Below are positions 11,760 through 20,662 of a DNA stretch of 64,000 bases, piece after piece. The position numbers and the translations under genes were made by a program. The notes below the pieces were generated by a model that was given only the letters and a program-made list of their open reading frames with translations, was not told the DNA's origin and ran no database searches. The stretch is taken from contig JBDHSU010000005.1 in NCBI GenBank assembly GCA_039808325.1, forward strand, positions 1 to 64,000, in the 5' to 3' direction. Within the stretch, counting starts at the first letter, position 1; every line of letters starts with the position of its first letter. The DNA comes from JAFKKS01 sp039808325 (lineage in GTDB: Bacteria; Pseudomonadota; Alphaproteobacteria; Rhizobiales; Xanthobacteraceae).

Positions 11760-12644
11760 ATGACGGCATCGACCGGGAAAAGCGCGACGTTCCGCGTCGG
11801 CCTGATCCAGATGCGCTCCGGCCGTGAGCCGCGCGGCAACCTCGACGCCGCCTCGGCCATGATCCGTGAGGCGAAGGCCGGCGGCGCCGATTATGTGCTC
11901 ACGCCGGAAATGACCAATGTGATGGAAAGCCGGCGCGAACGCCTCTTCGAGGTGATCGCGGAGGAGGAGCGGGACCCCTCGCTCGCGGGTTTCCGCGCGC
12001 TCGCGCGCGACCTCGGCATTTTCGTGCATGTCGGTTCGCTGGCGATCAAGATCGCCGCCGACAGAGCGGCCAACCGCTCCTTCCTGATCGACGGCAAGGG
12101 CGAGATCGTCGCGCGCTACGACAAGATCCATATGTTCGATGTCGATCTCGCGAACGGCGAGAGCTATCGGGAGTCGCGCACCTATCGTCCGGGCGACGTC
12201 GCCGTCGTTGCCGACATGCCGTGGGGGCGTCTCGGTCTTACCATCTGTTACGATCTGCGCTTTCCGGCGCTCTATCGGGCGCTTGCGGAGAACGGTGCGT
12301 CGTTCCTGGCCATCCCGTCGGCTTTCACGCGCCAGACCGGCGAGGCGCATTGGCAGGTGCTCATGCGCGCCCGCGCCATCGAGAACGGCTGCTACGTTTT
12401 CGCCGCGGCGCAGGGCGGCACGCACGAGAACGGCCGCGAGACCTACGGCCATTCGCTCGTCGTCGATCCCTGGGGCCGTGTCGTCGTCGAGGGCGGCACC
12501 GAGCCGGGCGTCGTTTTCGCCGATATCGATCCGGCGGAAATCGTGACGGCGCGCGGGCGCATCGCATCGCTACAGCATGGCCGCCGCTTCGAGATCGCGG
12601 CGCCGCTCGCGGCGCCCGCGCATTTGCACGCCGTCGGAGGTTGA
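11760..12644 (+). CDS. carbon-nitrogen hydrolase, NIT1-like (deaminated glutathione amidase type)
   Basis: Nitrilase-superfamily amidase of 294 aa. The catalytic triad is visible: Glu50 (LTPEMTN), Lys122 (RYDKIHMFDVDL) and Cys163 (LTICYDLRFP). The YDKIHMFDVDL and YRESRTYRPGD blocks resemble NIT1/YbeM, which hydrolyse deaminated glutathione, more than NIT2 omega-amidase. Start ATG at 11760 follows AAGGAGAGGG closely. It sits between grxC and DUF1178, and that order is widespread in Rhizobiales. The specific substrate is inferred. Confidence 0.88.
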   Translation: MTASTGKSATFRVGLIQMRSGREPRGNLDAASAMIREAKAGGADYVLTPEMTNVMESRRERLFEVIAEEERDPSLAGFRALARDLGIFVHVGSLAIKIAADRAANRSFLIDGKGEIVARYDKIHMFDVDLANGESYRESRTYRPGDVAVVADMPWGRLGLTICYDLRFPALYRALAENGASFLAIPSAFTRQTGEAHWQVLMRARAIENGCYVFAAAQGGTHENGRETYGHSLVVDPWGRVVVEGGTEPGVVFADIDPAEIVTARGRIASLQHGRRFEIAAPLAAPAHLHAVGG

Positions 12645-12647
12645 GGC

Positions 12648-13136
12648 GTGATCCGCTACGCGCTCATTTGCGACAAATCGCACGAATTCGAAAGTTGGTT
12701 TCAAAGCTCCGATGCGTTCGCCAAGCAGGCGAAGCGCAAGCTTGTGACGTGTCCCGTTTGCGGTTCCGTGAAGGTGGAGAAGGCGCTGATGGCGCCGCGC
12801 CTCAAGCGTAGCGATAAAGGCAAGGGCCGCGACGTCGCGCCGGCCGCCCAGCCGCCCGGCGCGGATGCGGTGGCAGCGCCGGCCAACGTTCCGGTCGCCA
12901 TCATGTCGAACGAGGAAAAGCAGTTCCGCGCCAAACTGAAGGAACTGCGCGACCACCTCATCAAGAATTCCGATAACGTCGGCAAGAAGTTCGCCGCCGA
13001 AGCGCGCAAGATGCACTACGGCGAGATCGAGCATCGCTCGATCTACGGCGAGGCGTCGCCGGACGAGGCCAAGGCGCTGCACGAGGAAGGCATCGAATTC
13101 CATCCGCTGCCGATCCTGCCCGACGAGCGGAATTAG
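12648..13136 (+). CDS. DUF1178 family protein with N-terminal zinc-ribbon-like pair
   Basis: 162 aa, GTG start 3 nt after the amidase stop, so translation is probably coupled. The N-terminus has the family opening MIRYALICDKSHEFESWFQS and a CPVCGS pair. A low-complexity Ala/Pro linker (about residues 62-82) separates this from a C-terminal helical block ending in FHPLPILPDERN. Function unknown; the family is conserved in alphaproteobacteria beside glutaredoxin and nitrilase genes. Confidence 0.88.
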   Translation: MIRYALICDKSHEFESWFQSSDAFAKQAKRKLVTCPVCGSVKVEKALMAPRLKRSDKGKGRDVAPAAQPPGADAVAAPANVPVAIMSNEEKQFRAKLKELRDHLIKNSDNVGKKFAAEARKMHYGEIEHRSIYGEASPDEAKALHEEGIEFHPLPILPDERN

Positions 13137-13163
13137 CGCGGGCGACGGCGCAGCGTTTTCGCT

Positions 13164-13243
13164 TGTCATGCCCGGGCTTGACCCGGGCATCCATCCTTTT
13201 CGCAAGATTGATGGATTGCCGGGTCAAGCCCGGCAATGACGAA
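13164..13243. repeat. dispersed palindromic repeat, CCCGGGCTTGACCCGGGCAT type
   Basis: TGTCATGCCCGGGCTTGACC is followed about 35 nt later by its near inverse, GGTCAAGCCCGGCAATGAC. It fills the gap between the convergent DUF1178 and transporter genes and can fold into one long cruciform. This repeat type is common between genes in Bradyrhizobium-like genomes. Confidence 0.8.
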
Positions 13244-13258
13244 GTGCTCTATTGCCCC

Positions 13259-14155
13259 TTAATGCGCCCAGATCAGCAGCAGGACGCCGACGATGATCAG
13301 CGCGATGCCCAGCATGTCGCGCGCCGTCACCGGCTGCTTGAAGATGAAGTGCGAGATGCCCTGCGCGAACAGCACTTCGACCAGCGCGAGCGTGCGCACG
13401 TTCGCCGCGCTCGTCAGCGCGAAGGAGAGAAACCAGAACTGCGAGGCGACGGCGCCCATCATTCCCGCGAACAGCGAGGGCCGCCACGCGCGCGCAATGG
13501 CGGCGAGAACGCTGGGCTGGCGCGCGGCAAGATAGAGCGAAAGCAATGCGGCCTGGACGGCGAGGCCGATCGCCAGTGTCGAGGTCGCCGCCATCACGAA
13601 TTCGGCGTCGACGGTGAGGATCGCGCCGCGATAGCCGATCGCGGAGAGGGCGAAGAAAGCGCCCGCCGTGAGGCCCAGCACCATCGGCTTGGCGCCGCCC
13701 TCTGCACCTTTGTTCGGCTTCCACGACATCGCGACCACGCCCGTGGTGGCGATGAGGATGGCCGCCGCGACGGGCAGGCTGATGCGATCGCCGAGGAAAA
13801 TGAGCCCGAACAGCGCCACCTGCACCGGTTCCGTTTTGATGTAGGCGGTCGCGACGACGAAGGAGCGTTCTCCCATCGCCGCGAGCATCAGCGCCGTCGC
13901 GGCGATTTGCGTCAGCGCGCCGAGCAACACCCACGGCCAGAAACCGGCGCTGATATGCGGGAACGACTCGCCGGCGACGATGAGGAGCACGACGAGGAAG
14001 AGCACCGCGAACGGAAAGCCGAACAGGAAGCGGACATGCGTCGCGCCCACCGTGCCGAGCGTCCCGGTCAATTCGCGCTGCATCGCGTTGCGCGCCACCT
14101 GTGCCGCCGCGGCGAGCACGGTGAACACCATCCAGAGCCATTCAGGGTGCGTCAT
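13259..14155 (-). CDS. EamA/DMT-superfamily membrane transporter
   Basis: 298-aa inner-membrane protein with about ten hydrophobic segments arranged as two EamA repeats, for example FLFGFPFAVLFLVVLLIVAG in the first half and ISHFIFKQPVTARDMLGIAL near the end. DMT transporters export or import amino acids, nucleotide sugars or other metabolites; the substrate cannot be read from sequence. It ends in the repeat-containing spacer after DUF1178 and starts 125 nt after ubiG on the same strand. Confidence 0.88.
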   Translation of the reverse strand: MTHPEWLWMVFTVLAAAAQVARNAMQRELTGTLGTVGATHVRFLFGFPFAVLFLVVLLIVAGESFPHISAGFWPWVLLGALTQIAATALMLAAMGERSFVVATAYIKTEPVQVALFGLIFLGDRISLPVAAAILIATTGVVAMSWKPNKGAEGGAKPMVLGLTAGAFFALSAIGYRGAILTVDAEFVMAATSTLAIGLAVQAALLSLYLAARQPSVLAAIARAWRPSLFAGMMGAVASQFWFLSFALTSAANVRTLALVEVLFAQGISHFIFKQPVTARDMLGIALIIVGVLLLIWAH

Positions 14156-14226
14156 TGCGGGTCAATTCCGTTTCTCGTCACGGCGCGCTTGCCCGGCTGT
14201 CATCGCGCGACGCGCGCCAAAGACAT

Positions 14227-14251
14227 GGATGCCCGCGGGAGGCGCGGGCAT
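14227..14251. repeat. GC-rich hairpin between ubiG and the DMT gene
   Basis: ATGCCCGCG/CGCGGGCAT stem around a 5-nt loop, close in sequence to the repeat at 13164. No T-run follows, so it is more likely a repeat relic than a factor-independent terminator. Confidence 0.5.
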
Positions 14252-14280
14252 GCCGGTATGCGCAGAGGTGTTCACGGCTC

Positions 14281-15036
14281 TCATTCGGCGGGACGCTCGG
14301 CGGTCATCATGTAATTCACGTCCATGTCGTCGGACAACCGCCATTCGCCGGCGACGATGTCGTAGATCACGCCGGTGCCGCCGGTGGCGCGCAATCCTCC
14401 GGCTTCCATCGCCTGCTCGAACTCGTGCGGGGATACGAACTTGTCCCAGCGATGCGTGCCGCGCGGCAGCCAGCCCAGCAGATACTCGGCGGCAACGATC
14501 GCAAGGCCGAAACTCTTGAGCGTGCGGTTGATGGTTGCGGCGACCATGAGGCCGCCCGGTTTCACCATCGTCGCGGCGCGGTGCACGAACAGGTCGCGGT
14601 CGGCGACGTGTTCGACCACCTCCATCGCGAGGACGAGGTCGAAGCGTTCGCCGGCGTCGGCGAGCGCTTCGGCGGTGGTGGCGCGATAGTCGACGGAAAC
14701 GCCGGCGTCCTGCGCGTGTTCGCGGGCGACCGCGATGTTCTCGTCCGAGGGGTCCGCGCCGACGACGGTCGCCCCAAGCCGGGCAAGGGGCTCGGAGAGG
14801 ATGCCGCCGCCGCAGCCGATGTCGAGGATACGCAAGCCCGTGAGGCTGTCGAGCCGCTTCGCGTCGCGGCCGAAGCGCGCCGCCGCCTGGTCGCGGATAT
14901 AGGCGATGCGGACCGGGTTGAGCCGGTGCAGCATGCGCATGCTGCCGCCTTCGTCCCACCACTCCGCGCCCAGCGCCGCGAAGCGCCTTACCTCCGCGGC
15001 GTCGACCGTAGCCGTCGTTTCATCGGGAGCGATCAT
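14281..15036 (-). CDS. ubiG: ubiquinone biosynthesis O-methyltransferase UbiG
   Basis: Catalyses both O-methylations in ubiquinone synthesis at the inner membrane. The 251-aa product opens with the UbiG signature RRFAALGAEWWDEGGSM and LHRLNPVRIAYI, followed by the SAM loop LDIGCGGGILSEPLARLGA and the AMEVVEHVADRDLF block. ATG at 15036 (MIAPDETT) is taken as start because family members begin here; a longer frame to 15126 would add 30 low-conservation residues. It is divergent from hemA. Confidence 0.96.
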   Translation of the reverse strand: MIAPDETTATVDAAEVRRFAALGAEWWDEGGSMRMLHRLNPVRIAYIRDQAAARFGRDAKRLDSLTGLRILDIGCGGGILSEPLARLGATVVGADPSDENIAVAREHAQDAGVSVDYRATTAEALADAGERFDLVLAMEVVEHVADRDLFVHRAATMVKPGGLMVAATINRTLKSFGLAIVAAEYLLGWLPRGTHRWDKFVSPHEFEQAMEAGGLRATGGTGVIYDIVAGEWRLSDDMDVNYMMTAERPAE

Positions 15037-15131
15037 TGGCTCCAGGTTTCTTTCGTTTGTTGCGCCAGCGCAAAGTAGCGCGTTTCGGCGGTGATAGCGT
15101 GAAGGTGCGGGCGATCGCCTCGACAAGCGAC

Positions 15132-15137
15132 TATAAT
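15132..15137 (+). promoter_or_regulatory. TATAAT -10-like hexamer upstream of hemA
   Basis: An exact TATAAT lies 42 nt before the hemA start codon in an otherwise GC-rich spacer. No good -35 hexamer sits at 16-18 nt, so the promoter call is tentative. Confidence 0.35.
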
Positions 15138-15179
15138 GGTTCTAAACGACCTCAGTAGCTCAGAGTCAGCATACCTACC

Positions 15180-16406
15180 ATGGAATATGACAGGTTCTTT
15201 CGCGCCGCGCTTGCACGGTTGCAGGATGAGCGACGGTATCGCGTCTTCGCCGAACTGGAGCGCGTCGCCGGCCGGTTTCCCCACGCGCGATGGCATGCGC
15301 CGGACGGTCCCCGCGAGGTCGTGATCTGGTGCTCCAACGACTACCTCGGCATGGGGCAGCATCCGAAGGTGGTCGGTGCCATGGTCGAGGCGGCGACGCG
15401 GATGGGCGCCGGCGCCGGCGGTACCCGCAATATCTCCGGCACCAACCAGCCGCTGGTCATGCTCGAGCGTGAGCTCGCCGACCTGCACGGAAAAGACGCC
15501 GCGCTTGTTTTCACCTCCGGCTACGTTTCCAACGCGACCGGCATCGCGACCATCGCGGGCCTGCTGCCGGGCTGCCTGATCCTGTCGGACGCGCTCAACC
15601 ACAATTCGATGATCGAGGGCGTCAAGCGTGCCGGCTGCGACAAGCAGATCTGGCGGCACAACGACCTCGCCCACCTCGAGCAGCTTTTGCGCGCGGCCGA
15701 CCCCGAGCGGCCGAAACTGATCGTCTTCGAGAGCGTCTATTCGATGGACGGCGATGTCGCGCCGATCGGCGCGATCTGCGACCTCGCGGGCCGGTACGGC
15801 GCGATGACCTATCTGGACGAGGTCCATGCCGTCGGCATGTACGGTCCGCGCGGCGGCGGCATTGCCGATCGCGACGGGGTCATGCACCGCGTCGATGTGA
15901 TCGAAGGCACCTTGGCCAAGGCATTCGGCTGCATGGGCGGTTACATCACCGGCAGTGCCGCGCTGATCGATGCGGTGCGTTCCTATGCTCCCGGTTTCAT
16001 CTTCACGACGGCGCTGCCGCCGGCGATCTGTGCCGCTGCGACCGCGTCGATCCGCCACCTCAAGGAGTCGCGCCACGAGCGCGACCGCCAGCAGGATCGC
16101 GCCGCGCGCACCAAGGCGGTCCTTGCCGCCGCCGGCCTACCGGTGATCACGACGCCGACGCATATCGTGCCGGTGATCGTCGGCGATCCGGAGAAATGCC
16201 GGGCCGCGAGCGACCTGCTGCTGCGCGAGCACGGCATCTACATCCAGCCGATCAACTACCCGACCGTTCCGCGTGGGGCGGAACGGCTGCGCATCACGCC
16301 GACGCCGTGCCACGACGACGCGCTGATCGACGCGCTCGCAGCCGCGCTGGTCGATGTTTGGGAGCGGCTGGCGCTGCCGTTCTCCTGGCCGCTCGCCGCC
16401 GAATAA
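15180..16406 (+). CDS. hemA: 5-aminolevulinate synthase
   Basis: PLP enzyme that condenses glycine and succinyl-CoA to ALA, the first step of haem synthesis in alphaproteobacteria (Shemin pathway). The 408-aa protein shows WCSNDYLGMGQHP, GAGAGGTRNISGTN, LNHNSMIEGVK, YLDEVHAVGMYG and the PLP-lysine site GTLAKAFGCMGGY (Lys247). It is divergent from ubiG, with a TATAAT hexamer upstream. The stop is 3 nt from the convergent AbrB-family gene. The haem pathway gene hemF lies 20 kb away. No FNR-type box was found in the spacer. Confidence 0.97.
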   Translation: MEYDRFFRAALARLQDERRYRVFAELERVAGRFPHARWHAPDGPREVVIWCSNDYLGMGQHPKVVGAMVEAATRMGAGAGGTRNISGTNQPLVMLERELADLHGKDAALVFTSGYVSNATGIATIAGLLPGCLILSDALNHNSMIEGVKRAGCDKQIWRHNDLAHLEQLLRAADPERPKLIVFESVYSMDGDVAPIGAICDLAGRYGAMTYLDEVHAVGMYGPRGGGIADRDGVMHRVDVIEGTLAKAFGCMGGYITGSAALIDAVRSYAPGFIFTTALPPAICAAATASIRHLKESRHERDRQQDRAARTKAVLAAAGLPVITTPTHIVPVIVGDPEKCRAASDLLLREHGIYIQPINYPTVPRGAERLRITPTPCHDDALIDALAAALVDVWERLALPFSWPLAAE

Positions 16407-16409
16407 TCG

Positions 16410-17543
16410 CTACTGCGGATCGGGCGGCGCGCCCTTGTCGCGCACCAGCGGCACCACCAGCGGGATCGCGACCAGCACCAGGATGAAGCGTGCAAGATGG
16501 TGCGCGGCAACGAACGCGGCGTTGAGATGCAGCGCCAGCGCCAGCAGCATCATCGCGTCGAGCGCGCCCGGCGCATAGGCGATGATGAGGTCGCCGGGAT
16601 GCAGCGAAAGGAGCGCCGCGACCGCGAGCGCGAAGCCGAAGGCGAACAGCGTTCCGACGGCAAAGGCGCCGATCGCCGCGCCCGCGAGGTGGCGTAAGAG
16701 CCGCACGTCGGTATTGGCGAACCGGCTTCCCGTCAGCGCGCCGAGGATCATGAAGGCGATGATCGCAACCCAGCGCGGCAGCCCGGCGGTGACGAGGCCG
16801 CCGCCATGCAGCACCGCCGACATCAACATGGCGCCGAAGATCAGTCCGCCGGGAACGCGCAGCCACTGCATGCCGAAGGCGACGGCGGTCGACACGGCGG
16901 TCAGAATGGCGACCTGCCCCGGAGCGGGGAAGAAGCCGGGCTCGCCGCGCACCGGCACGCCGCTGGAAGCAAGGCCGAGCGCGACGAAGATCGCCGGCAG
17001 GAACACGGCAAGAAGCACGATGCGCACCGTCTGCACGACGGCGACCGCGCGCACGTCGGCCCGGTTCTCCGCCGCCAGGACAAGGACGGTGGCGAGCGCG
17101 CCGGGAAACGAGCCGAAGGTGGCGGACGCCCAGTCCCACCCATGCACTTTGTGCAGATAGAAAGCGACGGCCGCCGTCAGGCCGATCATCGCGACGGTGA
17201 GCGCCGCGAGGCTTGCCGGCCATGCGGCCATGCCGGCAACCGTATCCGGAGTGACCGCCCCGCCGAGCGAAATCCCGGTGAGGACGAAGCTGATGCGCGC
17301 GAGCGTGTCGGAGACGTGCATCGGCCGTCCCGCCAGGGCGGCGATCGACACCGCGATGATCGAGCCCGACAGCCAGCCGGCGGGAAAACCCGGGAGGCCG
17401 AGCGCCAACCCGCCCGCGCAGGCGACAAGAAGCGTTTCGGCGACGCCGCCATAGGCGGTCGGCAGGAAGGACGAGCGAGGCAAGCAGCTATCCCCAAGCG
17501 GGAGCGGAGCGGCCTTCGTCGCTTGTTCGGTCGTGGAAGACAA
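16410..17543 (-). CDS. AbrB-family (PF05145) inner-membrane protein
   Basis: 377-aa polytopic membrane protein of the family once labelled ammonia monooxygenase/AbrB, with two similar halves: GLPGFPAGWLSGSIIAVSIA in the first, and VPGGLIFGAMLMSAVL in the second. Family function is unproven; a transport or regulatory membrane role is usually proposed. The longest frame begins with TTG at 17543; the first ~25 residues are poorly conserved-looking and the true start may be closer to LPTAYGGVAET. It is convergent with hemA at a 3-nt gap. Confidence 0.82.
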   Translation of the reverse strand: MSSTTEQATKAAPLPLGDSCLPRSSFLPTAYGGVAETLLVACAGGLALGLPGFPAGWLSGSIIAVSIAALAGRPMHVSDTLARISFVLTGISLGGAVTPDTVAGMAAWPASLAALTVAMIGLTAAVAFYLHKVHGWDWASATFGSFPGALATVLVLAAENRADVRAVAVVQTVRIVLLAVFLPAIFVALGLASSGVPVRGEPGFFPAPGQVAILTAVSTAVAFGMQWLRVPGGLIFGAMLMSAVLHGGGLVTAGLPRWVAIIAFMILGALTGSRFANTDVRLLRHLAGAAIGAFAVGTLFAFGFALAVAALLSLHPGDLIIAYAPGALDAMMLLALALHLNAAFVAAHHLARFILVLVAIPLVVPLVRDKGAPPDPQ

Positions 17544-17656
17544 GCCCGCCGGCGGCGGAGCGCTCGCGCTGACGGCTTTGTGTCGCCAATAATACGCCCC
17601 TCATCCTGAGTGTCTGACCGGAAATGACCGAGCCGGCGCGGCTGCGATCTTTCTTT

Positions 17657-17682
17657 CACCCTCCCCTTGTGGGGGAGAGTGG
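17657..17682. repeat. imperfect palindrome, CTCCCC/GGGGGAG family
   Basis: CACCCTCCCCTTGTGGGGGAGAGTGG lies upstream of the AbrB-family gene and behind the aminotransferase stop (both minus strand). It belongs to the same family as the elements at 9543 and 23135. A fragment CTCATCCTGAG near 17600 also recalls the other repeat family of this window. Confidence 0.6.
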
Positions 17683-17724
17683 CCGCCGAGCGCATGCGAG
17701 GGGGACCGCGGCCGTTCCGGTATC

Positions 17725-18924
17725 TCAGCCCTTCGTCAGGACCTTGGCGACGGCATCCGCCGCCTGCCGGACTTGGCCGGCGTCGCGCGCGAAGCATAGC
17801 CGCAGGAACTCTTCACCTCCCGCGCCGAAGGCGGTGCCCGGCGCAAGCCCGACCTTCGCTTCATCGATTAGGCGGAAGGCAAGGCGGCGCATGTCCTTCT
17901 CGCCGTCGACCTTGAAGAACATGTAGAAAGCGCCGTCCGGCAGCGCGAAGCGGCAGCGTCCCGTTGAGGTTAGCGCCGCGGCGGTGATGTCGCGGCCTTC
18001 GCGGGCGCGTGCGATCTGCGTTGCGACGAAGTCCTCGCCCTGTTCGATGGCGGTGATGGCCGCGCGTTGCATGAACTGCGCGACACCGGATGTCGAATAC
18101 TGAACGAGGTTTTCGATCACCTGGCCGAGCGACGGATGCGCCGTGATCCAGCCGACGCGCCAGCCCGTCATCGCCCAGTTCTTCGAGAAGGTGTTGACGA
18201 ACAGAATGCGATCCTCGGGCTCCATGACATCGAAGTAGGACGGCGCGCGCGGCCCTTCGCCATACCAGAAGCGCGCATAGGTTTCGTCGGCGACGATCCA
18301 CAGTCCGTGCTGGCGCGCGAGCGCCAGCGTCGCCTTGAGATCGTCGATGGTCGCCGTCCAGCCGGTCGGATTGGACGGCGAGACCATGAATAGCGCGCGC
18401 GTGCGCGGCGTGATCGCGCCCGCCATGCGGTCGAGATCGAGTGTCCATCCGGCGTTGCCGAACTGCATCGGAACTTCGACGGCGCGTGCGCCGATGACGC
18501 CCGCGGCCGCGGCCGCGTTGGGCCAGGTCGGGGTCGGAATCAGGATTTCGTCGCCGGCGGCGAGTGCCATCGCCAGCGTGATCTGAATCGCCTGCATTCC
18601 CGAGCCGGTGACGTAGAACTCGTCGGGCGAAAACGGGCGGCCGTACTGGCGTGCGTGATAGGCTGCGAGAGCTTGCCGCAATTCCGGAATGCCCCGCTGC
18701 CACGTGTAGAACGTCTCTCCGGCGGCGAGGGCGCGCGCCGCCTCGTCGGTGATGAACTTCGGTGTCGGCAAGTCGCCTTCACCGGCCCATAGGCCCATCA
18801 CGCCGCCCCGCCGCCGCCCATAATTCATCACCTCGACAATGCCGCTTTCCGGCGCGGACCGGGCCGGTGCAGAAAGGGGCGCGCCCGCGGACGGGGACGA
18901 AGAGCTTGTCGCCGGGTTCACCAT
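17725..18924 (-). CDS. PLP-dependent class I/II aminotransferase
   Basis: 399 aa from the ATG at 18924, which has AAAGGA about 7 nt upstream. Fold-type I features: GSGMQAIQITLAMALAAGDE, the NPTG motif (SPSNPTGW), ADETYARFWY, and the PLP-lysine block TFSKNWAMTGWRVGW. The arginine that binds the substrate carboxylate is in EEFLRLCFA. It resembles aspartate/aromatic-type aminotransferases of the AspC-like group, but the amino donor is not predictable. It stands alone between AbrB-family and mscL genes. Confidence 0.88.
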   Translation of the reverse strand: MVNPATSSSSPSAGAPLSAPARSAPESGIVEVMNYGRRRGGVMGLWAGEGDLPTPKFITDEAARALAAGETFYTWQRGIPELRQALAAYHARQYGRPFSPDEFYVTGSGMQAIQITLAMALAAGDEILIPTPTWPNAAAAAGVIGARAVEVPMQFGNAGWTLDLDRMAGAITPRTRALFMVSPSNPTGWTATIDDLKATLALARQHGLWIVADETYARFWYGEGPRAPSYFDVMEPEDRILFVNTFSKNWAMTGWRVGWITAHPSLGQVIENLVQYSTSGVAQFMQRAAITAIEQGEDFVATQIARAREGRDITAAALTSTGRCRFALPDGAFYMFFKVDGEKDMRRLAFRLIDEAKVGLAPGTAFGAGGEEFLRLCFARDAGQVRQAADAVAKVLTKG

Positions 18925-19063
18925 TCGGAGTCCTTTCGCGCGGCAGCACGCCGCCCGCACTTTAGTCCGGTGCGGTAGCGGTCAATCATGAAAAGAAAGC
19001 GGCGGATCGATCAATGATTTTACGTCGCCCGCCTTCCGGCGAGCGACGCGACCGCGGGCGCGC

Positions 19064-19106
19064 AAAAAAATGCCGAACCATGCGCCTGGGGGCATGGTTC
19101 GGCATT
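19064..19106 (-). terminator. strong rho-independent terminator of mscL
   Basis: A 15-bp perfect stem (19069-19083 with 19092-19106, arm AATGCCGAACCATGC) with an 8-nt loop. On the minus strand it is followed by a run of seven T (19064-19070). It lies 23 nt beyond the mscL stop. Confidence 0.9.
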
Positions 19107-19128
19107 GCCGTAGGCAATGGACCCGGGA

Positions 19129-19557
19129 TCAGGCCTTCCGTGCGAGAAGGTCGCGAATTTCTTGCAGCAGGACTTCGCTCTTGGTCGGAGCCGGAGGCTC
19201 TGCCGGCTTTTCAGCCTCGGTCTTCTGCAGCTTGTTGATGCCGCGCACGACCAGGAACAGGATGAAGGCGATGATCAAGAAGTTGATCGCGACCGTGATG
19301 AAGCTGCCATAGGCCAGGACGGCGCCTTGTTTCCTTGCCTCCGCCAGAGCCGTCGCCGTGACCGATTTCGAGAGCGGCAGGAAGTAGTTCGAGAAGTCGA
19401 GGCCGCCAGTGATCGCACCGACGATCGGCATGAAAATGTCGCCGACAAGCGATGTCACGATGGCGCCGAACGCCGCGCCGATGATCACGCCGACGGCGAG
19501 ATCCACGACGTTGCCACGCATGGCGAACTTTTTGAATTCCTCTAAATACCCGGCCAT
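19129..19557 (-). CDS. mscL: large-conductance mechanosensitive channel
   Basis: Inner-membrane pentameric channel that opens under hypo-osmotic shock. The 142-aa protein has the N-terminal helix EEFKKFAMRGNVVDLAVGVI, TM1 continuing GAAFGAIVTSLV, the periplasmic loop, TM2 (FLIIAFILFLVVRGINKL) and the C-terminal bundle LLQEIRDLLARKA. ATG at 19557 with AGAGGT upstream. A strong terminator follows. It is slightly long in the periplasmic loop but within family range. Confidence 0.97.
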   Translation of the reverse strand: MAGYLEEFKKFAMRGNVVDLAVGVIIGAAFGAIVTSLVGDIFMPIVGAITGGLDFSNYFLPLSKSVTATALAEARKQGAVLAYGSFITVAINFLIIAFILFLVVRGINKLQKTEAEKPAEPPAPTKSEVLLQEIRDLLARKA

Positions 19558-19664
19558 ATCGACCTCTCACGTTTTTGAAACCGGTGTCATCATGCCAGAA
19601 GCGGCCCCCGGTTCAAATCAAGCGGAGAGAGGTTCAGAAATCGGCTGTGGACGGCGCCGGGTGA

Positions 19665-20642
19665 TCAGTGCCCGTTCTTGGTGGCCACCTTCAACGCATG
19701 GATGGAGAAATAGCCGGCGGGATCGGTCCAGGATTTGACCGGCGTCCAGCCAGCGCCCCGCGCCAGCGCGCCGAATCCTTCGATCGAGTATTTGTAGCTG
19801 TTTTCCGTGTGAATGGTCTCGCCGGCGCGGAAATCGATGGTGTCTCCGAGCACATGCACTTTGTGCCGCTTCACCGCGGCGAGATGCATCTCCACGCGGC
19901 TCTTCTCGCGGTTGAAGAAGGCGTGGTGTTCGAAGCAGGCCGGATTGAAGTCGGCGCCGAGCTCGCGATCGATGCGTTTGAGGAGATTGAGATTGAACGC
20001 CTCGGTGACGCCGGCGGCGTCATTATAGGCGGCGTTGAGGGTCTTGGAATCCTTGACCAGATCGACGCCGACGATGAGCAGCGCATCGCGGCCCAGCAGC
20101 TTGGCGGCGCGTTGCAGGAATGCCGTTGCGTCGTGTCGTTCGAAATTGCCGATGGTGGACCCCGGAAAGAAGCCGACGCACGGCTTGGACCGCACCGCTT
20201 CGGGAAGCACGAAATCTTGCGCGAAATCCGCCACGACCGGAACGACGTCGAGATCCGGAAAATCGTTGCGTACCGCGAGCGCTTCCGAGCGCAACTGGTC
20301 CGCCGCGATGTCGATCGGCACATAGGCGCTTAGCTGCGGCGCCGCGTTGAGAAGAATGCGCGCCTTCGTCGTCGTGCAGGTTCCGAATTCGACCAGCGCG
20401 CCGTCTTTCGGGAACAGCGCGGCGATTTCCGTCGCGTGCGCTTGCAGCGCCTGCATCTCGCAGCGCGTCGGGTAATATTCCGGCTGCTCGGTGATCTGCT
20501 CGAACAGCTTGCAGCCTTCGTCGTCGTAAAAATACTTCGGCGGAATATGCTTGCGCTGCAGAGAGAGGCCCTCGCGCACGTCGTGCGCGAAGGCGCTCTC
20601 CGCCTCGGTTTTGGGGACGATCTTCAAAACGGGAACGGCCAT
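19665..20642 (-). CDS. egtD: L-histidine N-alpha-methyltransferase EgtD
   Basis: First enzyme of ergothioneine synthesis: trimethylates histidine to hercynine using SAM. The 325-aa protein has KYFYDDEGCKLFEQITEQPE, the SAM-site region LVEFGTCTTTKARILL, and GFFPGSTIGNF, all typical of EgtD (DUF2260). ATG at 20642 with GGAGG about 10 nt upstream. It starts 20 nt after the egtB stop, so the two genes form an operon. The acidic loop is slightly changed relative to the usual ELGSGSS form. Confidence 0.94.
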   Translation of the reverse strand: MAVPVLKIVPKTEAESAFAHDVREGLSLQRKHIPPKYFYDDEGCKLFEQITEQPEYYPTRCEMQALQAHATEIAALFPKDGALVEFGTCTTTKARILLNAAPQLSAYVPIDIAADQLRSEALAVRNDFPDLDVVPVVADFAQDFVLPEAVRSKPCVGFFPGSTIGNFERHDATAFLQRAAKLLGRDALLIVGVDLVKDSKTLNAAYNDAAGVTEAFNLNLLKRIDRELGADFNPACFEHHAFFNREKSRVEMHLAAVKRHKVHVLGDTIDFRAGETIHTENSYKYSIEGFGALARGAGWTPVKSWTDPAGYFSIHALKVATKNGH

Positions 20643-20662
20643 AGGACCGATGCCTCCGATGT

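Noticed and set aside
10668..12452. 594-codon minus-strand frame across comF, grxC and the amidase gene
   Set aside because: Three well-recognised plus-strand genes occupy the interval; the frame has no domain and crosses their spacers.
15037..15179. FNR/FixK box in the ubiG-hemA spacer
   Set aside because: No TTGAT-N4-ATCAA-like sequence is present; only a GGCGATCGCC palindrome and a TATAAT hexamer are seen.
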